A stretch of DNA of 64,000 nt from Humulus lupulus (lineage: Eukaryota; Streptophyta; Magnoliopsida; Rosales; Cannabaceae): assembly GCF_963169125.1 (NCBI RefSeq), contig NC_084793.1, positions 39,361,078-39,425,077 of the forward strand. The letters are read 5' to 3'. This document shows positions 54,774-64,000 of the stretch, in pieces. Every line of letters starts with the position of its first letter. The first letter of the stretch is position 1. Below the pieces are notes generated by a model. It made no database searches. It saw nothing but the letters and a program-made list of their open reading frames with translations, and was not told the origin of the DNA. A program made the translations under genes and the position numbers.

Positions 54774-55229
54774 CCTTCTTCATTCCTGGCCACCAATACA
54801 GTGCTTTAAGATCGTGAGTCATCTTGGTCGACCTTGGGTGAACTGGGTATGGGGTATTGTGCGCTTCTTCTAAAATCGTCATCTTAATCCTTTGATCATT
54901 TGGCACGCATACGCGATCTTGTATCTCAATAACCCTTGACTTGATATTGTGAAATCAGTTACCTTGCCTTCCTTGACTGCATTTATATGTGCTACTAATG
55001 TGTCATCGTGCCCTTGCCCATTCCGTATATCTTCTAACAGACTTGACTGTATGGAGAAGTTAGCCAATTTACCAATGACTACTTCTATTCCAGCATTGAT
55101 CAGCTCCTTCTGTAGCAGCTTTTCTATTCCACCTAATGCTGGTAGACTTCCATAATTCTTCCTACTTAGTGCATCAGCAACTACGTTTGCTTTCCCCCAG
55201 GTGGTATAGAATTTCACAGTCATAATCAT
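54774..55229 (-). pseudogene. RNase H end and integrase N-terminus, broken
   Basis: 55229-54879 contains GKANVVADALSRKNYGSL, the RNase H to integrase junction, in a frame shifted from the upstream RNase H. Then 54906 onward reads ILEEAHNTPYPVHPRSTKMT and YWWPGMKK, the integrase H2C2 zinc start, cut by the solo LTR. Confidence 0.85.
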
Positions 55230-55260
55230 TCACTAGCTTTAACCACCTGCGCAGCTCCTT

Positions 55261-55728
55261 CTAAGTGAAGAAATACTTTAAGCTTTTGTGGTCCGTATAA
55301 ATCTCACATCGTTCTCCATAAAGATAGTGGCACCAGATTTTTAACGCAAAGACCACCGCTGCCAACTCCATATCGTGTGTTGGATAGCGTTGCTTGTACT
55401 CCTTCAATTTCCTTGAGGCATAGGCTATCACCTTGTCATTCTGCATCAGTACACAACTCAATCCTTGCTTCGACGCATCACAGTACACTACAAACTTGTC
55501 ATTGGGTGTCGGTACAAAAAGTACTAGTGTTGAGCATAGCTTATCCTTAAGCAACTGGAAGCTCTCTTCACATTTATTAATCCAGTTGAACCTTTGTTGC
55601 TTCCGGGTTAGGTTGGTAAGTGGAGTGTCTATCTTAGAAAAACCCTCTACAAACCTCCGATAATAACCTGCTAGTCCCAGAAAACTTCTTACCTCTGACA
55701 CGTTCTTTGGTCTTGGCCGATTCTTCAC
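55261..55728 (-). pseudogene. gypsy RT thumb and RNase H
   Basis: Reads [38 protein letters not shown], and [11 protein letters not shown], the RNase H domain of Ty3/gypsy pol. A stop at 55261-55263 is followed by the normal continuation, so it is a point nonsense change. Confidence 0.9.
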
Positions 55729-55845
55729 AGCCCCTACCTTAGATGGGTCTACATCAACTCCTTCCTTGGATACTATGTGCCCGAGGAACGCTACTTGTGA
55801 CAGCCAAAATTCGCACTTCTTAAAGTTGGCGTAAAATTGATGCTC

Positions 55846-56358
55846 CTACAGTCGTAACAAGGTCATCCTTAAATGTTCCTCGTGCTCGACTTCGTCCTTT
55901 GAATACACCAAGATATCGTTGTTGAACACTACGACAAACGTATCCAAGTAATCCTTAAAGAACCTATTCATTAAATCCATAAATGCGGCTGGAGCATTGG
56001 TAAAACCGAAAGACATGACTAGAAACTCGTAATGCCCATAACGAGTTCTAAAAGCTATCTTAGGAATGTCTTCTTCCCGTACCTTGAGCTGATAATACCC
56101 GGACCATAAATAAATCTTTGAGAACAAGGTCGCCCCTCGGAGTTGATCGAACAAGTTGTCAATTCGGGGTAGCGGGTGCTTATTTTTAATCGTCACCTTA
56201 TTCATCTCGAGATAATCCATGCATATCTGCATGCTTCCATCCTTTTCTTTCACAAATAGAATCGGTGCTCCCCATGGCGAAAGACTCGGTCTAATGAAAC
56301 CCAAGTCTAAGAGTTCTTGTAGCTGCGTCCCTAACTCCTTGAGTTCAATCGGTGCCAC
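55846..56358 (-). pseudogene. gypsy reverse transcriptase, active site altered
   Basis: Reads [54 protein letters not shown]. The RT palm box, which in gypsy elements has two adjacent Asp, here reads FNND, so one catalytic Asp is lost. The RT is joined in frame with the RNase H part except for a stop at about 55846. Confidence 0.88.
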
Positions 56359-56448
56359 CTGGTATGGTGCCTTTGAAATAGGCTCGGTGCCCGGTACTAG
56401 TTCAATTGTGAAGTCTATCTCCCGTGTTGACAGAAATCCTGGTGGTTG

Positions 56449-57139
56449 TTAGGAAATACCTCTGGGAATTCCTTTATAATGTGGACGTCTCCAACCTTTA
56501 GTGGTGTTTCCTTTACCACATCCGTGATGTTGGCTAAGAATGTGTGACATCCTTTTTCTATCATCCTCTAAACTTTGAGAGATGAAATAAGCAGCGTACG
56601 TAGTCCTAAAAAAATTTCCCATATGGCATAGTTTCTGACCGTCAGGAGTCTCGAACATCACTTGCTTACGTCTACAGTCGATGTTTGAGCCATGCCTTGC
56701 TAGCCAGTCCATGCCTAGTATTACGTCGAAGTCTTTGATCTCTAACTCTCTTAGGTCTCCTTCTAGTTCTACGTCCTCAATTTTGATCGGTACACCCCGT
56801 ACTATCCGTGATGATAGGACTAGTTCACCCGAAGGCAACTATGTCACAAACCTAGTTCTACAAGGTTTTTCTAATTTCTCTATCATTCCTAACGAGATAT
56901 ACGGGTATGTTGTTCCTGAATCAAACAATACTAGAACATATACTATCGAGGATAGGGATCTGACCTATAGCTGCTTTTTTACTATCATGGGCTTCTCCCT
57001 GGGTCAAGGCAAAGACTTTGGTCTGGAACCATCGTATTATCCATCTTCTCCTTTTGTTTGAGTTGTGGACATTCCCTCTTTCGATGACTTTCCTAGCCAC
57101 AAATGTAGCATTCCTTGGTATTTGCACAACATTCCTCAA
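56449..57139 (-). pseudogene. gypsy protease, broken
   Basis: 56838-56449 reads VLSSRIVRGVPIKIEDVELE and FDVILGMDWLARHGSNIDCR, the conserved end of gypsy protease. Upstream, decayed frames include AAIGQIPILDSICSSIV (to about 56930) and the active-site region around 56900-56925. Several frame changes. Confidence 0.8.
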
Positions 57140-57503
57140 GATGTTTCTTTTGGCATTTGGAGCACTGCAAGTATTCTACATACCCCGGCCTATCACTTGC
57201 TCGCATTCTTTTGCCACCATTGGCCTGCTTACTATCAGGATGCTTTCTCTTCTGCCTATTATTGTTGCTATGATGTGGCTGCAGCTGAGTTTGTTGTCGT
57301 TGTAGCAACTCCCACTTGTTGTCGTAGATAGACAATTTCTGCAGTGATGTCAGGGGCGGCGGCGGCGGCGGCGCACTTTGAGTAGCAACAATAGTAGTAG
57401 GATGCGCTTCTCTTCTGCGAACTGGAAGGGCTTCATTAGTCTCATGAGCGACGCTGGAGTCATCGGCATTGGTAATAGTGCGAGCAAACCCTCTGAGCGA
57501 CAT
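57093..57503 (-). pseudogene. gypsy gag C-terminus with zinc motif
   Basis: An open stretch starting MSLRGFARTITNADDSSVAH with a proline run and ending CSKCQKKHLEECCANTKECY, the Gag zinc-binding end, after which the frame changes. The gag core domain that should precede it is not found upstream. Confidence 0.7.
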
Positions 57504-58189
57504 CTTCTACAAATTTCTAATAGTCGAGGAAACATATTAGAACTTACCCTAATAGGCTCTAATGCAAAACTTAATCTAAGCAAACATAACTCAGACCTAT
57601 TAATTTTTTTTTCTTATGAAAATTTTTTTTATATAAGCCTTCTTTATTATTAGAGTGGGTTTCTAAACTTAGAAAAATAAGCCATCTTTATAATTTACTA
57701 AGTCTGTTTCTAATCATCCTATATGACTAAATTCTCAGGCTCGTAACTCGTCGTTGTTCCAAAGTTAACCATATTGAGGGAGGGATGGGATCAGTAAAAT
57801 CGTTCCCACTACTATGGCCCCCTAACTCTCAATATAGAACCCGATCCATTGATTTGTATCCACCCTCACCGAACTTGGTCATTATTGATTATATTTAATA
57901 TTTATTATGATTGTAGAAAAAAAAATCAAACTCATACATGTCATTCAAAAAATAACAATAATATTCATTTGAAAAAAAAATCACTAAAAACAATCATAAA
58001 TCAAAAGATAATAAAATAAATAAATAAAGAAAATAAACTAATTTACAAATATTCTTAACTGGAAACATAAGGGATAAAATGTTAACTAAACACATAAACA
58101 TAATAACTATAGCATAAATACTTACATTGGCGGTTAGATTCGAAGCTTGAGTGTGTGTATCAAGGAGAACTTCATGGATATGGATCGTT
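57504..58189 (-). other. chromovirus leader region, gag core missing
   Basis: AT-rich sequence between the primer site and the gag remnant. No gag core motif could be found, so most of gag appears deleted or replaced. Confidence 0.5.
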
Positions 58190-58201
58190 GCTCTGATACC
58201 A
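58190..58201 (-). promoter_or_regulatory. chromovirus primer-binding site (tRNA-Met)
   Basis: TGGTATCAGAGC on the - strand, 2 bp from the LTR end. A perfect match to the plant initiator-tRNA site. Confidence 0.9.
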
Positions 58202-58203
58202 AC

Positions 58204-61200
58204 TGTAACGACCCAACTATTCTAAGGCCTTAGACCATTAGAACTACTAAACATAGCTATTACTTTGAAGAACATATACATAAGAAATAATAATATCTTT
58301 ATTAAAACTTTAACATAATATTGTGAAAATTACAAAGTAAAAATAGAATTTTGGTATGGGTACCCATTATTTAAAACATAAAACATAATTTTATACTAAA
58401 TAAAATTGTTTACAAAACTAAATGCGGAAAATAAATAGAAACATAATTTTTTTAAAAAAACTAAAAATAACTTCATCCTCGATCGACACGCAATCCACCC
58501 AGTCCGTTCATCCTCAACACATATGCCCAAGCTTCCATGAATCCTTCCGCCTCCATATCTAGTTTCCTGCATCACATTAAAAAGTAAAGGAATGAGCCTA
58601 ATGCCCAGCAAGGAAAATCTAACAACATACAACATAAATCATAAACATGAGGCTATATCATAATCGTATACAATAAAACATATAAAAACAACATCTATTA
58701 CAATGGCCATCATACTTCTTGGGACTTGCTAGCTAGGCAATCATATGCCCATAAATTTACGGGGCTAGTTATCTAAACAAGTCATATAAATTTATAGGGC
58801 TCGTTATCTAAACAATCATATGCCCAAGGACTCTACTATTGGGACTTGTTATCTAAACAAGTTCTATATTTGTTATCTAAATAAATTATGTGATTGTTAT
58901 ATAAACAATTCATATACTAAAACAACTAAAAACATATCAAACATATAACATAAACATATATCAAAACATAATAGTATACAAAATCTATCTTATTTTCCTA
59001 ACCAAAACCGGGATATTTGAGAATAAATGCGGGACTTGGAACACTCCTAAAACCAACAATAAGGATGGTGAGTATTTCTAAAAAGGAAAGAATAAATTGT
59101 TGGGGTTTTATGCCCTAATTAAAACTCAAATTCTTTGTAATCTCATTTTATTATCAATAAAAGAATAGAAATCATTTTTTGACTTGGTCAATCACTTTGC
59201 TCACATGTTTTATTTTCATGATTATTTATTTAATATAAACTTCTATTAAATCCCGAGCATATAGCTAATCTTATTTATAGTGACGTAATCACAGTGGAAT
59301 ATAAATATGATTATATGTTCAAAAATAAGTTAGTCCTAAGATTAGTCAGTGCACCGGATTTACACTGACTTGCCAATCTACGATATGATCTACTTACACA
59401 TTACAGTGTTATGTTCTTTCCAGAATATTAGCAAAGTAGATAAGATCGGGTGTATCTGTTACATCGGACAGGACCGATATTGACAGTTGATAAGATAAGT
59501 AAACATACTGTTATTATCTATTCTAGTCATATCATATAGTTGACCATAGGTCAATTCAATCTCAATTCTGAGTGGTTAGTATTCAAACTGATTGTATTAT
59601 TTGAGTTCTTTGACTTGTTCGTTACCAGCTTACCCTACGGACTAGCCCATACTTACATCTTGGGAACTCGGTAGTATAATTGAGTGGGAGTGTTAATCAT
59701 AGATATGAACATCTATAGCTTCTGATGAAGAAGTGAAACGATGGTTTCCTTTTAGTTTGGTTCAAGGTGTTAAATGATAGAGATCTCATTTCAGTAATTA
59801 AATTAGTTTACTGAAATATCATTTACAAGGAACTAAGTGTTTTAAGGATAAAATACAATGAGGGGTAAAACGGTATTTTAGTCCTATCTCATTGTAGACC
59901 GTCTATAGAGGATTGAGTGAAAATTATGGTTGTAACAATGGATAATTAATAGCGTATCTATATTTGTTATAGAGCGTTCTATGAATTCATGAGTGCAATT
60001 CCAAGTCTATAGTGGAGTCACGAGGAATTAATAAGTTAGTAAATTTATTTGTTAGATTTATGATAACTTATTGGAGCTTGATTTCATAGGCCCATGGTCC
60101 CCATTGTACCTTGGATAAAATCATCTAGATAGTCTCAATTAATTGATTTAATCATCAATTAGAATTATCAAAGTTGACCAGGTCAATTTTGGATAGTTTC
60201 ACAGAGTTGTGTAATTTTGAGAAGAAAAGAGAAATTATGGCAGATTTATTAATTAAGATAAATTGGTATCTAAATTAATAAATAAATTTAAATCAAGGTT
60301 CAAATTATAAATAATTAATTTGATAAAGAATTTAAATAATTATTTAATTAATTAAATCAATAGAAAATAACACAGACCTTGATTTTAAGTCCAATGGGCT
60401 TATAATCAAATTGGAAATTTCACGGGCCTATAGCCCATGATAATTTCGACCTAGGGCTTCAAAATGGCTGCTATTTTATTGATTTTTTAATTAAATTAAA
60501 TGGCCTAATTGAGTCTATAAAAGGAGTGCTTATAGAGAAGTCAAAAGAAGGGTTTTTGATAAGTCAAATTTTCTGATAGTTTTATATTCTCTCTAAACAT
60601 AAGTCCTTTTCTAAGTCTCTTTGTATTTTCTCTTCTTCTCTCTATATCTATCTCATGTGTTGAGAATTTCCCACACTAGTCTAGGTGGTTCTAAGGATAC
60701 ATTGGAAGATCGTGAAGAAAATAGAAGATCGGTTCAGTTTCTTGATAATACCCTGCGACAGAGAGGATACAAGAGTTAGAGAAACTGAAGGAAGGGCTCT
60801 TAATTCCGCTGCGTATACTGTAAGTATTATATTGTTTGTTTCTCTTTGAATTCAATTTAGAAACATGTTTTAGGCTATCTCGTATTAATTTGTTTAATAT
60901 CAGATATACATGAAAATAAATAAAGATCATGTATAAGTTTTTCCAACATAAATGTGGAAACTAAACCTTCAAGAAGAAACTTACCAAGAAAGATCTTTAA
61001 ATTTTAAGAACCTAATCAAAAAACCAATACAAAAGTTAGGATCTGAATAAAAGGAACTAAAGAAAAACTAAAGTAGTTTAAAGAACTGGACTTAAAGAAT
61101 AGGAATACCTTAGTTGACCTTATGGATTGGTATAACTTCAATACTGAAATACACTAAACCTCATTTCCAAAGTATTTTATAAAGCTTATGAATGACATAT

Positions 61201-61965
61201 CTTTTTCCCAACCCAAGTGTTTATCACTCTATGGTCGTACTAACACCTTGGAGTCTCTGATCACAGTGAAACTGAACCCATTTTGATTTGAATAAAAATA
61301 ATGAATATAATTGAAAATATATGAATATTCGTCAATCAGAGGCTTAAGACTCTGTCAATACGTTCAGAGGTAGGTCTAAGTAGTTAAGGTTTGATTTTAA
61401 AATTAAAAACAAAAAAATAAAAAATATATATATAACTTAGGGCGATATATCGCTCCTATGTGGCGATATATCAGCTCTGCCCTAATCCCAAGCCTCCGTT
61501 CGTACGTTCGTGCAACGTCAACGTGTTTTTCGTATTCTTCGTCAGGCGATATATCGGCTCCAAGCTGCGATATATCGGCATACGTGAATATTTTAAACAC
61601 GTAATTTCACTTTTTCAACATAATTAAAGATGGATAACTACATTGACTGAGTCAAAATGCGACCCTAAAAGTTTCTGGTAGGCACTACAGCTGCTATTTC
61701 TTTATTTTACATAAAAAATACTTAATTCCTTAATAATCATGCTTATGACAAGTGTCATATTCTTATTGACTCTATCTAAACCTTAGGTTATAAGAAATAA
61801 TATATCTAGGAGCAGCAATCTTAATCAAACATTATATTATAATTAATATTCTTAAACTATAGGTTAAACTTACAAAATCCATAACTGTTGCCACGAGTTT
61901 CCAACTAAGTCCTGACATGAACCAAAATCAACGAAACCTAACATACTACAAAATAATACAAACAA
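58204..61965 (-). repeat. chromovirus 5' LTR, split and truncated
   Basis: It matches 50396-52404 closely apart from a 1.85-kb insertion (59098-60948), a deletion of about 60 bp at 61266-61280 that removes the TATA box region, and the loss of its outer end in the triplet tract. It keeps GATATATCG palindromes (61443, 61547, 61568). Confidence 0.88.
59098..60948 (+). mobile_element. solo copia-type LTR with TSD TAAAT
   Basis: It starts TGTTGGGGTTTTATGCCC and ends TTTTTCCAACA. The 5-bp duplication TAAAT is at 59093-59097 and 60949-60953, matching the uninterrupted site at 51289 in the other LTR. Near the end it has AATTCCGCTGCGTATACTGTAAG, a feature of copia LTRs. Length 1851 bp, no genes. Confidence 0.88.
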
Positions 61966-62420
61966 CTACTACTACTACTACTACTACAGCTGCTGCTGCT
62001 GCTTCTGCTGCTGCATCTGCTACTGCTGCGGCTGCTGCTGCTTCTGCTGGTACTACGACTACTGCTTCTGCTACTGCTACTACTGCTTCTGCTGCAACTG
62101 CTGCTGCTTCTGCTACTGCTACTACTACTGCTACTTCTACTACTGCTTCTGCTGCTACTACTACTGCTACTTCTACTACTGCTTCTGCTGCTACTACTAC
62201 TGCTACTTCTGCTACTGCTACTGCTACTGCTACTGCTACTGCTGCTGGTTCTTCTACTACAGATTCTACTACTGTTACGGCTGCTACTACTGCTACTGCT
62301 GCTGCTGCTGCTACTACTACTGCTAATACTACTGCTGCTACTGCAACTTCTGAAGCTACTACTTCTACTACTACTACTACTACTACAACTACTACTACTA
62401 CAACAACTACTACTACAACT
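61966..62420 (+). repeat. CTA/CTG triplet microsatellite, about 450 bp
   Basis: Mixed CTA, CTG, CTT and CAA triplets keeping one frame throughout, so long open frames (poly-Thr/Ala on +, poly-Ser on -) appear by chance. It sits where the chromovirus LTR has only ACTATTACTACTACTATTATC (52350-52370). Confidence 0.95.
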
Positions 62421-62422
62421 TA

Positions 62423-64000
62423 GTGACAATAATTCTTAAATACTGAATATCTCAATGAGGAGACATTACAAAATTGGAGCAGCAATTTTGAATCTTTACA
62501 CCAATGGTGAATAAAAGAGAACTTTATTCATTTTGGTTAAAGATGGTGATATGTTTAATTTAATCTCAATGAGGAGATAATTTTAAACAAAACATAAGAA
62601 ATCAAAGTGTTTAAATACATCAATGAGGGTTTATTTTCTTTGATTTAAAGTGTTTAGAAAATTGGCATTTTCATTTTCATTTTGATGAGAAAATCAATGG
62701 ATGTCAACTTGATGTTTTCAAAAGAATCTTAAAGAGACTCTTAGAAAATACACAAAAGTTGTTTAAGTGATTTTGAGATTATTTAGACAATTAAAAGTAA
62801 AAGTTGCTTTGAAAGAAATATTCCTTGCTTTAGCAAGTAAATAAATCAAAATAAACATTGAGGTTTTATCTTGAGAGTTTATCATGTGGCATAGAGGACT
62901 CATGATGAACTTTGAGAATCATAGGTCTAGATTTATCTTGGAGGATAAAGGACTTAATAGAAATGAAGAGATTTCTATTTTAAAGTGATATTTTATTATC
63001 ACTATGTGAGAAATGTGGGGGTGATGCTCCAAAGTTAATCAATTTATTTTGTTGTTAATCAATTGATTAATTTGGTCATCCTATCAAATAGGTGATTTGG
63101 AATTCCATATTCTAAATCACATTGGCTATATGTGTATAGAATGAACAAATCTAGACACGTTTGGTGTCTAAAGTCATTGTTTGTAATATTTTGATTCAAG
63201 AAGGAATCAATTTAAACATAAAGGAGAATTTTAGAAACAAAGAGGTTTCTATAATTAATATTCAAGGAAAATGTTTATCTTGGATATAAAACTATAAGAT
63301 AGTGGGGGTGTTGACTATGGTCAAAATCACTATTTTAAAGGGGTAACTATTTTAATCAAACTATGGCTAGCAACAAAGTTTGAATAAAATAACGAGAGTG
63401 TCTAAGTATGCATACATGAGGAAAGAAATGATTCAAATGGAATCATTTCTACATCTCAAGGGATGGGACTTAAACTCCCTAAAGAGATTCACGGTTGATG
63501 GTAACCTATCTTAATACTAGTAACCAAACTAGTATTAGGTTCAATAGGTAATAACAAGTCAATCAAGTGAATAGATAGTAGTACTCCAATTTTGTCCCAT
63601 CTGAGACACGAGTACTAGTGTGTTACCAAATTGAGGGTTAAAACCGAAAGGTTTTTTAATAGAACTCAGTCTTGAAAAGACAAGTATTTTAGGGTAACAA
63701 AATACTGTAAGAGTTCTACCTATATAGACCTAGGGGTGGTGCCGCCCCTCATGAGAATCGGGAGTCATTTTCAAGAAAAGTCTATGAATGGAATGTGCAC
63801 ATGGCCATTAACGGTGCAAAAGCGAGACATTGAGGTCTCAAGTGAACACAGCAAAGCTGTGTGTGTTATCACCGGTTTGTTATCAAGGGATAGTAGTTCA
63901 ATGCTTCGGCAACCAAAATTTCAACAAACTTTGTGATAATTACACTAAGGTAAAATTCAAGTCGAAAGACATTTTACTTTATGCACCAATGCAAAGGTTT
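62423..64000 (+). mobile_element. 3' untranslated part of another copia element, runs off window
   Basis: No coding sequence. Blocks at 63530-63560 (TTAGGTTCAATAGGTAATAACAAGTC), 63735-63760 and 63955-63985 (AAGTCGAAAGACATTTTACT) recur in the same order as in the copia 3' region at 6140-6580. Its 3' LTR should begin just beyond 64000. Coding sequence is missing on the left, where the triplet tract abuts it. An open frame at 63736-63936 has no motif. Confidence 0.6.

Larger units (their letters stand above)
50396..61965 (-). mobile_element. chromodomain Ty3/gypsy element, decayed
   Basis: The - strand order is 5' LTR (ending at 58204), methionine-tRNA primer site (58190-58201), gag end with zinc motif, protease, RT, RNase H, integrase, chromodomain (to 52441), polypurine tract and 3' LTR (50396-52404). 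A chromodomain after integrase places it in the chromoviruses (Tekay/Del-like by LTR size and motifs). All genes have stops and frameshifts. Two solo LTRs are inserted, one in integrase and one in the 5' LTR. The 5' LTR outer end is lost in a triplet-repeat tract. Confidence 0.88.

Noticed and set aside
59098..60948. A complete transposon rather than a solo LTR
   Set aside because: No primer site, polypurine tract or pol motif inside. Ends and TAAAT duplication fit a solo LTR.
61917..62429. Long open frames for poly-Thr/Ala and poly-Ser proteins
   Set aside because: They are translations of the triplet microsatellite on both strands. No start context, no flanking gene structure.

Overview
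The window looks like a stretch of a repeat-rich dicot plant genome. It holds spliced genes with GT-AG introns, Ty1/copia and Ty3/gypsy LTR retrotransposons, CACTA DNA transposons, a 5S-bearing Cassandra-like LTR, a Helitron end and AT-rich intergenic DNA. There are no bacterial features. The species cannot be named from the sequence.

Layout. 1-1445: unrecognised. 1446-7021: a decayed copia element on the + strand. 7128-28387: one gene on the - strand, an ankyrin-repeat protein with a C-terminal PGG transmembrane domain. It has seven exons whose splice phases all agree (661 codons), one internal stop, and a third intron of about 17 kb. That intron holds a Tat-like gypsy element (10424-24547), which itself contains a solo gypsy LTR (15124-16914), a Cassandra-like LTR (20119-20480) and a solo copia LTR (21136-23201). 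Intron 2 holds a Helitron 3' end. 28786-29023: a fold-back element. 29644-36164: a CACTA transposon with fragments of an SRAP/HMCES gene and of the microtubule gene MOR1. 36168-39214: AT-rich DNA and an odd field of ATCGAG repeats. 39215-50395: a decayed gypsy element split by a second CACTA transposon (43098-49159). That transposon carries fragments of TDP1, of a WLM/Wss1-type protease and of an unrecognised zinc-motif gene. 50396-about 61965: a chromodomain gypsy element on the - strand with two LTRs, interrupted by two solo LTRs (53603-54773 and 59098-60948). 61966-62420: a giant CTA/CTG triplet tract. 62423-64000: the 3' untranslated part of another copia element, running off the window.

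The ankyrin/PGG gene is the only host gene with a nearly complete coding structure. Every other coding segment is either retroelement coding sequence with stops and frameshifts or a gene fragment captured by a CACTA transposon. The most notable point is that the two CACTA elements carry fragments of three genes (TDP1, WLM/Wss1, SRAP/HMCES) whose families all act in DNA-protein crosslink repair.

Several insertions can be defined to the base by target-site duplications: CTATG, CCTTC, TAAAT, TAT and GTA. This gives a clear nesting order. All identifications come from reading motifs by eye. No database search was run.
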